A stretch of DNA of 64,000 bases from DASSQJ01 sp963730165 (GCA_963730165.1 CAVSQS010000001.1:558001-622000), one strand, 5' to 3'. Counted from the first letter of the stretch, positions 8,163-17,047 are shown. Translations and numbers: made by a program. The notes: generated by a model not told the origin, from the letters alone.

Positions 8163-9001
8163 ATGCGGAACCGAACGGCGAAGGTGCGGGGGCGCCTCGG
8201 CATGGCAGCGGCCGCCGCGTCGATGGTGGCGGCGTCGGTCGTGGGGGCCGGTTGCAGCGCGACGGATCAGACCGCGACCCCCGCTACCTCCAGCTCCTCG
8301 AGCACTGCGCCTGCACGCTGGGACATCGTGCTCCTCGGTGACTCGGTGTGGCTCCAATCGAAGCGGGCCCTGGAACAGCGGCTCGAGGACGAGCTCGGGG
8401 TCGAGCTGGTCATGCACGACTGGATCAACCCCGACATCGACAAGTACGACGTCGGTGGCGAACGAAGCAGCGACCTGCTCGCCCGGCTCCGGACCGACGA
8501 GAACCTGCGCAACGACATCCGCGAGGCGGAGATCATCGGGTTCGACGTCCCCACCGGCGTGTTCCTCGACACCTGCACCGGAGACCCGAGCACCGCGACA
8601 CCCGCCGAAGTCCAGGGTGCCTGGACCAGGCCCTGAGCATCTACCGGGGTGACGCGAGCGCGATCATCGACGAGCTCGTCGCCCTGCGCCCCCCCGACCA
8701 GGCCATCATCCGGGCCACCACCGTCTGGCAGTTCCTCATGCCGACGTTCTCCGCGGCCGGAACCTACGACATCGCCCGGCCGAGGTGGCAGGCCATGAAC
8801 CGGGCCATGCTCCACGCCGCGCAGCGGAACGGCATCACCACGTTGCCCGCCTACGACACCTTCAGCGGGCCCGATGGCAGCCGAGACCCCGTCGCGGCCG
8901 GGGACGTCGACACCGACGAGCTCCACCTGACGCCCCAAGGCGTCGACCGCTTCGTCGACCTCTTCCTCGCTTCCGGGGTACCCGAAGCCAGCAACCAGTA
9001 G
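8163..9001 (+). pseudogene. SGNH-hydrolase-type lipoprotein split by a frameshift
   Basis: The first part starts at the ATG at 8163 behind GGAGG (8153-8157). It carries a lipoprotein signal peptide with lipobox VGAG-Cys31, a Ser/Thr linker and the SGNH block I motif WDIVLLGDS (Ser61), then stops at 8636. The rest continues in another frame from about 8619 (CLDQALSIYRGDASAIIDEL...) to 9001 and contains the C-terminal block V DELHLTPQG with the Asp-x-x-His dyad. One base missing from the GG run near 8618-8620 would explain the split. Intact, it would be an exported esterase/lipase-like hydrolase of about 280 residues. It may be a true pseudogene, a sequencing error or, less likely, recoding. 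Confidence 0.7.
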
Positions 9002-9195
9002 CACCTGCCGGGGCGAAGGAGGGCAACCCACGACCGCGGGCGAACGCCCCACTCTCGAGAACCCCAGCAACCGTCGACGTTCACGCCGGGACCACGTCCG
9101 CGCACTGTGGCACCAGCCTGGACCGGGGAGGTCCGAGGAGCGCACCGGTGGTCAGGCTGCGCTCGCGGTCGCTGCGATGGGCACGGCGCCGCACG

Positions 9196-9648
9196 TCAGT
9201 CGCCGCGTCGGATCCCACCGCCCGACGGGCCCACCACCCCGACCTTGCCCTCGTTCGTGAGCGCGCGGTCAGTTCGGTGATCGGCGTGCACGTGCTCGCT
9301 CACCGGTCGCGTCATCAGGGGCAGGGCCTGTCCGAAGAACAGTGCGCTCAGCACGGCAGCGTGCAGCGGACCTCCGGGGTACGCCAGCAGCACGAGGGCA
9401 TAGACGACCCCACCGAGCAACGAGGTGACGACGACGAATGATCGGGCCAGGCGACTCCGGCGACTCACGACCAACCACAGCAGGAGCACCCCGACGACGA
9501 GCCAGAAGACCCTCTGCCCGTCGTTCCGACCGCCGAAGTCCGTCAACGCAACCTGGCCCGCGAGGCACAGCCCGGAGACCACGGCGTACGTGGCCACCGG
9601 ACGCCGACCGGGCCGTCCACCCCACCGCCTATCACCCACCCCGACCAT
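9196..9648 (-). CDS. Small multipass membrane protein
   Basis: This 150-residue protein has about four hydrophobic segments: TYAVVSGLCLAGQVAL, VFWLVVGVLLLWLVV, FVVVTSLLGGVVYALVLLAY and AAVLSALFFGQALPLM. The C-terminus is charged, histidine-rich and ends in glycines. The ATG at 9648 has GGTAGG eight bases upstream. I do not recognise a named family. It faces the preceding SGNH gene and stands alone. The function is unknown. Confidence 0.7.
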   Translation of the reverse strand: MVGVGDRRWGGRPGRRPVATYAVVSGLCLAGQVALTDFGGRNDGQRVFWLVVGVLLLWLVVSRRSRLARSFVVVTSLLGGVVYALVLLAYPGGPLHAAVLSALFFGQALPLMTRPVSEHVHADHRTDRALTNEGKVGVVGPSGGGIRRGD

Positions 9649-9968
9649 GACTGCAACCTACCCTCACCGCGTCCATGGAGGAACCATTGCCAAGACGCGG
9701 CGGCGTGACTCGAGAACGCTCAGCCGTGATGCTTCCGTCCGGAGGATCCGAGGAGAGACCTCTCGCGAGCCCCGGGGCGGCTGCCGGCCGTGAGCGCCGT
9801 GGGCGGCGGTGGCCGCACCCTCGAGAAGGTGTCCTCCGCCGCGGTCGGTCGGTGGCCCGTTGGTTCCCTCGTGGTCGAGCGACGATGCATCTGCCGGCGT
9901 AGGGCACGCGCGGCAGCGTCGAACCCGGCGGGAGCCCGAGCGGTGGAGTTGTCTGGGACGCTGGTCGT
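9649..9968. other. Intergenic gap between divergent genes
   Basis: This 320-base stretch separates the membrane protein gene (minus) from the DUF309 gene (plus) and must hold both promoters. I could not identify convincing -10/-35 pairs, palindromes or RNA structures in it. Confidence 0.4.
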
Positions 9969-10400
9969 GTGACTCGACCCGACCGTGACCGGGACACCGC
10001 AGGCCACGCCCGGCAAGCCAGGCCCCGCGACGCGTTGGGCCGGCCCTTGCCGTACGGCGCCGACGGCGTCGAGCCCGTCTCGGAGGTCCCCCTGCCGCCG
10101 GACGAGGCGCTCCGGGCGTCTCGCGAGCTGGTCGACCTCGGCCGTCCCTTCGCGGCCCACGAGGTCCTCGAGGCGCGGTGGAAGGCGGGGCCGGCCGACG
10201 AACGCGACCTGTGGCAGGGGTTGGCGCAGGTGTGCGTCGCGGTCACCCACGCCGCACGCGGGAACGAGGTCGGCGCGAACCGTCTCTTCGAACGGGCCGC
10301 CGACCGGCTGGAGGCGTTCGCCGCCACCGGACGGTGGGCCTACGGCGTCGACGTCACCGACGCGGCGGTGCACGCCCGACGTCACGTCGGCCGGTTCTGA
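9969..10400 (+). CDS. DUF309 domain protein
   Basis: The protein has 143 residues from the GTG at 9969. The DUF309 signature is clear: a helix carrying AAHEVLEARWK (the H-x-x-x-E-x-x-W pattern), then DLWQGLAQVCVAVTHAARGN. The family is a small helical bundle of unknown biochemical function found widely in bacteria. The ribosome site is weak, so a later start is possible; the first 40 residues are not conserved. It converges with the following methyltransferase gene across a shared hairpin. Confidence 0.85.
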   Translation: MTRPDRDRDTAGHARQARPRDALGRPLPYGADGVEPVSEVPLPPDEALRASRELVDLGRPFAAHEVLEARWKAGPADERDLWQGLAQVCVAVTHAARGNEVGANRLFERAADRLEAFAATGRWAYGVDVTDAAVHARRHVGRF

Positions 10401-10407
10401 CGAGTCG

Positions 10408-10450
10408 GCCTCCCGCTGGCTGGCTCCGGGCTCGCCGCAGAGCGGGAGGC
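10408..10450. terminator. Bidirectional hairpin between convergent genes
   Basis: Arms GCCTCCCGCT (10408-10417) and AGCGGGAGGC (10441-10450) are perfectly complementary with a 23-base loop. The hairpin sits in the 56-base gap between two convergent stop codons. Confidence 0.65.
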
Positions 10451-10456
10451 GACGTC

Positions 10457-11797
10457 TCAGTCTCGGCCTGGCTCAGCCGGTCCACCCGGCTCGTGCGGCA
10501 CGGAGGCGCGGAGCAGCGCGGACCGGGTCCTCGGGATGCCACTCGTGCCGCCCGGCCCCGACCTGACCGCGAGCACCTGGTTGACGCCGAGTCGGTTGGA
10601 CTGGAAACCGAGGGCCGACCCCGCCATGTAGAGCCGCCACACCCGGGCCCGCCCGGCGCTCGAGAGCCGCACCGCCTCGTCCCAGTTCCGTTCGAGGTTG
10701 CCCACCCAGGCGCGCAGGGTGTCCGCGTAGTGCTCGCGGAGCGACTCGACGTCACGGACCTCGAACCCCACGGACTCCAGCGTGTCGACCATCGTCGACA
10801 GGGGCTGCAGCTCACCGTCGGGGAAGACGTAGCGGTCGATGAAGGACGTCGTGTCCCCCTTGGGGTCCCCGGGGGGTCCGGGTCGTCGCGAGATCGCATG
10901 GTTGAGCAGGCGCCCGGCGGGGGCCAACAGGGCATGGAGGTGCGCGGCGTACTCGCCCAGCTGGGACAGGCCGACGTGCTCGGCCATCCCGATGCTGGCG
11001 ATCGCGTCGAAGGGCCCGTCGGACACGTCGCGGTAGTCCTGCACCCGGATCTCCACCCGATCGGCGAGACCGTGCGACTCCACCGCGGCGCTGGCGTAGG
11101 CAGCCTGCTGCTCCGAGACCGTGACCCCGACGGCGCTCACCCCGTACTCGCGGGCAGCGTGGATGACGAACGACCCCCACCCGCATCCCACGTCGAGCAC
11201 CCGCATGCCAGGGGCCAGCCCCAGCTTGCGGGCCACCAGGTCGAGCTTGGCGCGCTGCGCGTCCTCGAGCGTGTACGCCGCCGACGGGGCCTGCTCGAAG
11301 TACGCGCAGGAGTACACCATCGACGGGCCCAGGAGGAGCGCGTAGAAGTCGTTGCCCACGTCGTAGTGGTGCGAGACCGCCCTCGCGTCGCGGCCGCGCC
11401 CGTGCCGGCGGCCGGACAGCCGGATCTCCTCGGCCGGCGGCCGGGGCGGGGGGCCCAGCGCGCCGAGCCGCACGACGGCCTTCGCGACGGCCCTGCGGGT
11501 ATCGGGCCCGACCCGCACTCCCGGTCCCCGCTCCGGGTCGGCGAAGGCATCGAGCCGGGTCAACGCGTCCAGGACGTCGCCCTCGATCTGGACGTCGCCC
11601 GAGACGTAGGCGCGAGCGAACCCCAGCTCGTTGGGAGCCCAGACCAGGCGCCGGAGGGCTCGCCGGGTCGTGAAGCGGACGACCACGTCGGCCTCCGGTG
11701 GCCCGAGTGAGCTGCCGTCCCAGCACACGACCCGGACCGGCAGGTCCGTGCCCAGGGACGCGTCGACCAGCGGCCGGAGCACTGTTGCGGCGTTCAT
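10457..11797 (-). CDS. Cyclopropane-fatty-acyl-phospholipid synthase family methyltransferase
   Basis: This 446-residue SAM-dependent methyltransferase of the CFA synthase family modifies unsaturated acyl chains of membrane lipids. An N-terminal lipid-binding region is followed by the family hallmark SHHYDVGNDFYALLL and MVYSCAYF, then the SAM-binding motif VLDVGCGWGSF (about residues 200-210), then EHVG and the YxFPDGEL segment. The ATG at 11797 has GGGAGGT upstream; the frame extends to 11836 but without a ribosome site. Family members also include mycolic-acid-type and tuberculostearic-acid methylases, so the exact product (cyclopropane or methyl branch) is open. It is probably monocistronic. 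Confidence 0.9.
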   Translation of the reverse strand: MNAATVLRPLVDASLGTDLPVRVVCWDGSSLGPPEADVVVRFTTRRALRRLVWAPNELGFARAYVSGDVQIEGDVLDALTRLDAFADPERGPGVRVGPDTRRAVAKAVVRLGALGPPPRPPAEEIRLSGRRHGRGRDARAVSHHYDVGNDFYALLLGPSMVYSCAYFEQAPSAAYTLEDAQRAKLDLVARKLGLAPGMRVLDVGCGWGSFVIHAAREYGVSAVGVTVSEQQAAYASAAVESHGLADRVEIRVQDYRDVSDGPFDAIASIGMAEHVGLSQLGEYAAHLHALLAPAGRLLNHAISRRPGPPGDPKGDTTSFIDRYVFPDGELQPLSTMVDTLESVGFEVRDVESLREHYADTLRAWVGNLERNWDEAVRLSSAGRARVWRLYMAGSALGFQSNRLGVNQVLAVRSGPGGTSGIPRTRSALLRASVPHEPGGPAEPGRD

Positions 11798-11997
11798 CGG
11801 ACCTCCCAGCGACGTCGAGATCCAACGTACCCACACACCTGCGAGGACACACCGACCCGACGGGTGGCGGAGTGCACCGGCCGCTGAGCGGCCTGATCAG
11901 GGAGGGACATCCGTCGCCGGTCCGTTCGCCACCGCTCAGCCCCCAGGAGCGCTCACGACGTCGTGTGGCGATCGAGGGTCGCAGACGCGGGACCACC

Positions 11998-12156
11998 ATG
12001 CCGATCCCGACCAGCCGTTCCCCCTGGAAGGACCCCCAGCGCAAGGCCGCCGGGGTCGGCGTGACGATGCAGCGCGCGCCGTTGGGCGCCGACCGAGTGG
12101 CTGCCCTCGAACGCTGGCAGACCGTCACCCAGCACCGGGGCATGACCGGGCGGTGA
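11998..12156 (+). CDS. Possible 52-residue protein, unrecognised
   Basis: A short frame begins MPIPTSRSPWKDPQRKAAGV and ends in a stop at 12154-12156. About 88% of third positions are G or C, as in real genes here, and the product is basic and Trp/Gln-containing. The ribosome site is poor (GGGACC), and I recognise no family. It lies in a 500-base gap between two minus-strand genes, and the antisense frame has similar statistics, so it may be chance. Confidence 0.3.
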   Translation: MPIPTSRSPWKDPQRKAAGVGVTMQRAPLGADRVAALERWQTVTQHRGMTGR

Positions 12157-12188
12157 CCTCGCGGGTTCAGGCTCGAGGAACAACCCCG

Positions 12189-12236
12189 AGACCCCGGGGG
12201 GCACACGGGCAGGGTTCCGGTGCCGCCCCGGGGTCT
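12189..12236 (-). terminator. Hairpin downstream of the catabolic operon
   Basis: A perfect 11-base inverted repeat (AGACCCCGGGG at 12189-12199, CCCCGGGGTCT at 12226-12236) lies 60 bases beyond the aldehyde dehydrogenase stop, which is the promoter-distal end of the long minus-strand operon. Confidence 0.55.
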
Positions 12237-12295
12237 GAGCGCCCGGTGGGAGCACCGGGAGTCGAGAAGGCCTCGTCGGTGGGCGCCCGACCGGG

Positions 12296-13729
12296 TCAGA
12301 GGTCGACGGCCAGGTACCGGGTCTCGAGGAACTCGTGGATGCCGGCGAACCCGCCCTCGCGCCCGAGGCCGGACTGCTTCATCCCGCCGAACGGCGCCGC
12401 GGGGTCGGACACCACGCCGCGGTTGACCGCCACCATGCCCGACTCCATCCGACGACCGACCCTCAGGCCCTCCCCGTTGTCGCTGGCGTAGACGTAGGAG
12501 ATCAGGCCGTACTCGGTGTCGTTGGCCATCGCGACCGCTTCGTCCGTGGAGCCGACCGTGACGATCGGCGCCACCGGACCGAAGATCTCCTCGCGCGTCA
12601 GCACGGACCCGTGCTCGACGCCGGTGAGCAGCCGGGGCGCCACGAAGGCGCCCGTGGCGGGAGCCTGCGAGACGACGTCGGCGGCGGCGCCCTCGTCCTC
12701 CGCCCGGGCCACCAGGCCGAGGACCTTGTCGCGCTCCTTGACGCTCACCATCGCCCCGAGGTCGTTGTCGGTGTCGATCCCCGGCCCGATCCGCAGCCCG
12801 GCGAGCGCCGCCCGGAACCCTGCCGCGAACTCCTCGACGAGGGACTCGTGGACGTAGAAGCGATTCGCCGCCGTGCACGCCGAGCCACCGTTGCGCATCT
12901 TGGCGACCATGGCGCCCTCGACGGCGTGCTCGACGGAGGCTCCCTCGAGCACGAGGAACGGCGCGTTGCCCCCGAGCTCCATCGACGACGGCAGGACCCG
13001 CTGCGCCGTCTGCGCCAGGAGCAGTTTGCCGACGTAGGTCGACCCCGTGAACGACAGGGTCGCGACCCTGGGGTCCGCGAGTACCGCCTCGGACACCGGC
13101 CCGGAGGCCGAGGTCGTGATGACGTTGACGACACCCGCCGGCGCGCCTGCGCGTTGCATCACATCGGCGATCCAGAGCGCCGTCAGCGGGGTCTCGGCAG
13201 CCGGCTTCAGCACCGTCGTGCACCCGGCCGCCAGCGCGGGGGCCAGCTTCCTCGTGGCCATGGCCGCGGGGAAGTTCCACGGGGTGATCAGGTAGGCGAC
13301 CCCGAGCGGACGGTGGTCGACGACGATCGTCTTGTCGCCGGCGGGTGCGGTCCGGAAGTCGCCGCTGACCCGGCACGCCTCCTCGGAGAACCACCGGAAG
13401 AACTCCGCGGCGTAGCGCGCCTCGGCGAGCGCGTCCTTCCACGCCTTCCCGTTCTCGAGGACGATGAGGCGGGCGCAGTCCTCGATCTCGGCGCTCATGA
13501 GGTCGAAGGAGCGCCGGAGGACCTCGGCCCGCTCCCGCGGGGAGGTGGCCGCCCAGGAGCCGGCGGCGTCGTGGGCAGCCGCCACCGCGTCGAGCGCCTC
13601 CGGGATCGTGGCGTCACCCACCTCGGAGAGGACCTCGCCGGTCGCGGGGTCGTGGACGTCGAGCCGGTTCCCGGACGCGACCCACTCCCCGCCGATGAGC
13701 AGCTGCGAAGGAGTCGTGAGCGTGCTGAT
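12296..13729 (-). CDS. NAD(P)-dependent aldehyde dehydrogenase
   Basis: The protein belongs to the aldehyde dehydrogenase superfamily (succinate-semialdehyde/betaine-aldehyde-like) and oxidises an aldehyde to an acid. The cofactor motif LITPWNFPAAMATRKLAPAL, the catalytic glutamate in SMELGGN (Glu251) and the nucleophile in ACTAANR (Cys285) are intact. The first canonical start is a GTG at 13621, but homology continues upstream (LLIGGEWV...DVHDPATGEV) to an ATC at 13727-13729 placed six bases after GAGAGGGG. From there the protein is 477 residues, the usual family length. It is the last gene of the minus-strand catabolic operon, 56 bases after the SDR gene. Confidence 0.93.
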   Translation of the reverse strand: MSTLTTPSQLLIGGEWVASGNRLDVHDPATGEVLSEVGDATIPEALDAVAAAHDAAGSWAATSPRERAEVLRRSFDLMSAEIEDCARLIVLENGKAWKDALAEARYAAEFFRWFSEEACRVSGDFRTAPAGDKTIVVDHRPLGVAYLITPWNFPAAMATRKLAPALAAGCTTVLKPAAETPLTALWIADVMQRAGAPAGVVNVITTSASGPVSEAVLADPRVATLSFTGSTYVGKLLLAQTAQRVLPSSMELGGNAPFLVLEGASVEHAVEGAMVAKMRNGGSACTAANRFYVHESLVEEFAAGFRAALAGLRIGPGIDTDNDLGAMVSVKERDKVLGLVARAEDEGAAADVVSQAPATGAFVAPRLLTGVEHGSVLTREEIFGPVAPIVTVGSTDEAVAMANDTEYGLISYVYASDNGEGLRVGRRMESGMVAVNRGVVSDPAAPFGGMKQSGLGREGGFAGIHEFLETRYLAVDL

Positions 13730-13785
13730 GTCAGACCCCTCTCACGAGCAGCCGCGGCACGCGCCGCACTGCGCCTGGCGGTTGC

Positions 13786-14589
13786 TCACTGGATGACCAT
13801 CCCGCCGTCGATCATGATCAGCTGCCCGGTCATGTAGTCGCTGTCCGGGCTGGCCAGGAACGCTGCGGTGCCCACGACGTCCTCCGGGTAGGAGTAGCGC
13901 TTCATGAGGATCATGTTCTCGGCGATGGAGTCCATCGACTCCCCGGGGTTCTGGAACATCCCCATCTCGACGAGGTCCTTGTCCAGCTGCTCCCACAGCT
14001 CGGTGCGCACCACGCCCGGCCCGTACCCGTTGACGGTGATGTTGTGCTCGATGAGCGACTTCGCGCCGGCCTTGATCATGCCGAGCACCGCGTGCTTGCT
14101 GGCGGTGTACACCGTGACGTCGATGAAGGCCTCGCGCGAGAGGATGGAGCCCACGTTGATGATCTTGTAGGGGTAGTCCTGCTTGCCCTGCTCCTTCATC
14201 TGGCGGGCGGCCGCCTGCATGCAGTTGAGCGTCCCCCAGGCGTTGACGTCCATGATGCGCTGCCAGTTCTCCCGGGTGACGTCGAGGAAGAACAGCGGCT
14301 TGTTGATGCCGGCGTTGTTGAGCAGCACGTTGATGCTGCCGAACTCGCTGACCACGTGGGCCACCGCCGCCGCGGCATCCTCCTCGCTCGTCACGTCGAG
14401 CTTGACGTGGGTGGCGACACCTCCGCCGTCCCGGATCTCCTCGGCCACCTGGGCCGCCCCGTCGACGTTGACGTCGCCGAGGCAGACCTGCGCCCCCTGC
14501 GCGGCGTAGCTCTTGGCGACGGCGGCACCCATGCCCTGGGCGGCCCCGGTGATGAGGACGTTCTTTCCGGCCAGTCGGGTCGTGTCCAT
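13786..14589 (-). CDS. Short-chain dehydrogenase/reductase (SDR)
   Basis: This is a classical SDR of 267 residues, a cytoplasmic NAD(P)-dependent alcohol/ketone oxidoreductase. It has the Rossmann TGAAQGMG motif (about 14-21), NNAG (91-94), the catalytic Ser148, Tyr161 and Lys165 (YTASK), and a C-terminal IMIDGGMVI segment. An acidic residue after beta-2 (GDVN) favours NAD. The ATG has a purine-rich site upstream. Its place between the M24 protein and the aldehyde dehydrogenase suggests it oxidises the alcohol released or imported in this pathway, much as diol dehydrogenases do in acetoin/butanediol clusters. Confidence 0.93.
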   Translation of the reverse strand: MDTTRLAGKNVLITGAAQGMGAAVAKSYAAQGAQVCLGDVNVDGAAQVAEEIRDGGGVATHVKLDVTSEEDAAAAVAHVVSEFGSINVLLNNAGINKPLFFLDVTRENWQRIMDVNAWGTLNCMQAAARQMKEQGKQDYPYKIINVGSILSREAFIDVTVYTASKHAVLGMIKAGAKSLIEHNITVNGYGPGVVRTELWEQLDKDLVEMGMFQNPGESMDSIAENMILMKRYSYPEDVVGTAAFLASPDSDYMTGQLIMIDGGMVIQ

Positions 14590-14640
14590 CTCGGTTCCTC
14601 TCGATGTCTCTGGTGTGGTCGGGGGCCGCGCCCCCTGCTG

Positions 14641-15945
14641 TCAGTACGGGTTGGCGACGAAGAGGTCCTGCGCCGGGAAGAGGGTGATCACCTCGGGACC
14701 GTGCTCGGTGATGACGATCTCCTCCTCGATGCGCGCGGCCGAGTAGCCGTCGGAGGCAGGGCAGTAGGTCTCCAGCGCGAAGACCATGCCCACCTGCAGC
14801 TCGATCGGTTCCTTCATCGAGTTGAGCCGGGAGATGATCGGCCGCTCGTGGAGCCCGAGGCCGAGCCCGTGGGCGAACTGCAGTCCGAACGCCTCCATCT
14901 CGCTGCCGAAGCCGAAGTCCTCGGCGCGCGGCAGCAGGGCCGCGACCTCGTCGGTGCCGACTCCGGCGCGGATGCCCGCGATGCCGCGGTCCATCCACTC
15001 CCGGGCCTGGCGGTAGGCGTCGCGCTGCGGCGCCGTCGACGAGCCGACGGAGAAGGTCCGGTAGTAGCACGTCCGGTACCCGTTGTAGGAGTGGATGATG
15101 TCGAAGAAGGCCTGGTCCCCCGGCCGGATGAGGCGGTCGGTGAAGTTGTGCGGGTGCGGGTTGCAGCGCTCCCCCGAGATGGCGTTGATGGCCTCGACCT
15201 GGTCCGAGCCCATCTCGTAGAGCCGCTTGTTGGCGAGCGCCACGATCTCGTTCTCGCGGACGCCCGGCTTGAGCCGCTCGACGATGTCCTGGTAGACCCC
15301 GTCGACCATGGCCGAGGCCTGGGTCAGGAGCATGATCTCGTCGGACGACTTGATGACGCGGGCGTCGAGCATCAGCTGCTGGGCGTCGAGCACCTTCAGG
15401 CCCTGCCGCTGCATCTCGAAGAGGAACGGCGGCTCGACGATGTCGACCCCGACGGGCAGGTCCGCGACCCCTGCGTCCGTGAGCAGGCCCTTGATCTCCG
15501 CGACGGCGGACTCCATGAGCCCCACGGTGGGCGCGACCGCGCCTCGGAACCCGAGGAAGCCGGCGCGGTAGTTCTCGCGCGGCACCCACTGCGAGTAGGC
15601 CTGGTGGTGCTTGACCGCCGAGCCGAAGTCCCACAGCACCGGATCGGACCCGTCGCGGGTCAGCAGCGCGTAGCGGATCATCTTGTCGCCGAGCGCCCCG
15701 CCGATCCACGTGTGGGTCGTGTAGCGGATGTTGTAGAAGTCGAAGAGGAGGAAGGCGCCGCACTCGCTGGACTCGAGCGCCGCCCGCGCACGGCGGAGGC
15801 GGTAGTCACGCAGCCGGGCGAAGTCGACCCGCCCCTCGTAGTCGACGCCCATGTGGCCCGGGGCCGGCAGCGGGCGCGTCCCGCCCGACCCGAGGGCGGG
15901 CGTGGGCTCGGTCGTCTCGGGGGGGCGGTGGTGTGTCGTTGTCAT
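14641..15945 (-). CDS. M24 family (creatinase/aminopeptidase P fold) protein with altered metal site
   Basis: The protein has 434 residues from the ATG at 15945, behind GGAGG. An N-terminal creatinase-type domain (about 40-190) precedes the pita-bread catalytic domain (about 200-425). Of the five dinuclear metal ligands, Asp282 (FFDII), His359 (AHGLGLGL), Glu392 (ALETYC) and Glu407 (ARIEEEI) are present. The second aspartate, normally in GDITRTF, is Cys293 in TCYYRTF. Creatinase and related C-N or C-S bond enzymes of this fold also lack a normal metal site, so this is probably not an aminopeptidase. The PHPHNF histidines (264, 266) fit the catalytic base position. It sits within the ABC importer operon, so it probably acts on the imported compound. 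Confidence 0.9.
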   Translation of the reverse strand: MTTTHHRPPETTEPTPALGSGGTRPLPAPGHMGVDYEGRVDFARLRDYRLRRARAALESSECGAFLLFDFYNIRYTTHTWIGGALGDKMIRYALLTRDGSDPVLWDFGSAVKHHQAYSQWVPRENYRAGFLGFRGAVAPTVGLMESAVAEIKGLLTDAGVADLPVGVDIVEPPFLFEMQRQGLKVLDAQQLMLDARVIKSSDEIMLLTQASAMVDGVYQDIVERLKPGVRENEIVALANKRLYEMGSDQVEAINAISGERCNPHPHNFTDRLIRPGDQAFFDIIHSYNGYRTCYYRTFSVGSSTAPQRDAYRQAREWMDRGIAGIRAGVGTDEVAALLPRAEDFGFGSEMEAFGLQFAHGLGLGLHERPIISRLNSMKEPIELQVGMVFALETYCPASDGYSAARIEEEIVITEHGPEVITLFPAQDLFVANPY

Positions 15946-16036
15946 CTCATGCCTCCAGGGCAGGATCTCTGGCGGGGGGCGGAGGGGGCGCCGCCGGTCA
16001 GCGGCGCCCCGCTCCTGCCCACCTCGTGGTTCTCGG

Positions 16037-17047
16037 TCACCACTCGGGCGCGACGGCCGGGTCGTCCGCGTTCTCCTGGGTGACCTTGACCGAGGGCATG
16101 AACAGGTCCTCCTGGACCGTCTCGCCCTTGAGCACCTTGTCGGCGACGACGATGGCGTTGCGGCCGTCCCAGGACGAGGACTGGAAGATCGTCCCGTCGA
16201 GCTCCCCGGACTTGACCAGCGGGTTGCCGAGCTTGGTGTTGCCGATCGAGGTGATGTAGAGCGGCTTGGGGTCGATCCCACGCGACTTCAGCGCGGCGAT
16301 CGCACCGGCCACCATGGTGTCGTCGGCGGCGTAGATCCCGTCGACCTTGTCGGCACCGACCGAGGTCAGCATCTCGGAGGTCACCGTCTGGGAGTCGTCC
16401 TTGTTCCAGTTGCCGGGCTGCTCGGCGAGCACCTTGACGTTGGGGCAGTTCTTCTCGATCGTGTCGAGGAAGCCCTGGCGACGGTTGATCGCCGTCGAGT
16501 TGCCGGTGAGACCGTTGACCATGATGATGTTCGTCGGGTCGCTACCGGCGAGGCTGCACATGATCTCGGCCGACGCCGCGCCCTGGCCGTAGGTGTCCGG
16601 GCCCGAGTAGCCGGCCGTCAGGTCCTTGTCCTCGGGGTTGACGTCCGAGTTGGTGACCGTGACCGGGATGTTGGCGGCCTTCGCCGCGGCGAGGCAGGGC
16701 CGCACGGTGTCACCGACGGCCGGCCAGAGGATGATCAGGTCCGGCTGTGCGGCCACGGCGACCTTGCAGTCACTCGCCTGCTTGTCGGCGTCGTACTGCG
16801 AGTTGGTGATCGTCAGGTCGATGCCGTCCTTCTCCGCCTCGGCCTTCATCGGCGGCAGGTACGTCGTGCCGTACGGCTGGTCGGTGCCCTGCGGGAGGAG
16901 GGCGTAGACCTTGTAGTTGCCGGAGCCTCCTCCGGCGCTGCCGCCGTCAGTCGAGGCGCTGTCGTCTCCGCTGCCGCAGCCGGCGAGCACCAGACCTGAG
17001 GCCGCGACGAGCCCGAGGGCCGCAACGGTGGTTCGGGAGTTGTGCAT
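16037..17047 (-). CDS. Ribose-type ABC importer substrate-binding lipoprotein
   Basis: The protein has 336 residues from the ATG at 17047, with AAGGAAAG upstream. The signal peptide ends in lipobox LVLAG-Cys24, followed by a Gly/Ser/Asp-rich linker. The mature part is a periplasmic-binding-protein type I fold (Peripla_BP_4, RbsB-like), with ...YGTTYLPPMKAEAEKDGIDL, QPDLIILWPAVGDT and GIYAADDTMVAGAIAALKSRG segments. It captures the substrate outside the membrane for the adjacent CUT2 permeases. The family binds sugars, polyols, autoinducer-2 and other small polar compounds. Confidence 0.93.
   Translation of the reverse strand: MHNSRTTVAALGLVAASGLVLAGCGSGDDSASTDGGSAGGGSGNYKVYALLPQGTDQPYGTTYLPPMKAEAEKDGIDLTITNSQYDADKQASDCKVAVAAQPDLIILWPAVGDTVRPCLAAAKAANIPVTVTNSDVNPEDKDLTAGYSGPDTYGQGAASAEIMCSLAGSDPTNIIMVNGLTGNSTAINRRQGFLDTIEKNCPNVKVLAEQPGNWNKDDSQTVTSEMLTSVGADKVDGIYAADDTMVAGAIAALKSRGIDPKPLYITSIGNTKLGNPLVKSGELDGTIFQSSSWDGRNAIVVADKVLKGETVQEDLFMPSVKVTQENADDPAVAPEW

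Noticed and set aside
11953..12255. A 100-residue minus-strand frame between the methyltransferase and aldehyde dehydrogenase genes
   Set aside because: It has no ribosome site and a Pro/Gly/His-rich random composition, and it overlaps a hairpin terminator.
14641..15945. Identification of the M24 protein as the DMSP lyase DddP
   Set aside because: The fold and altered metal site are similar in kind, but I do not see the DddP-type N-terminal and active-site context, so a specific name is not supported.
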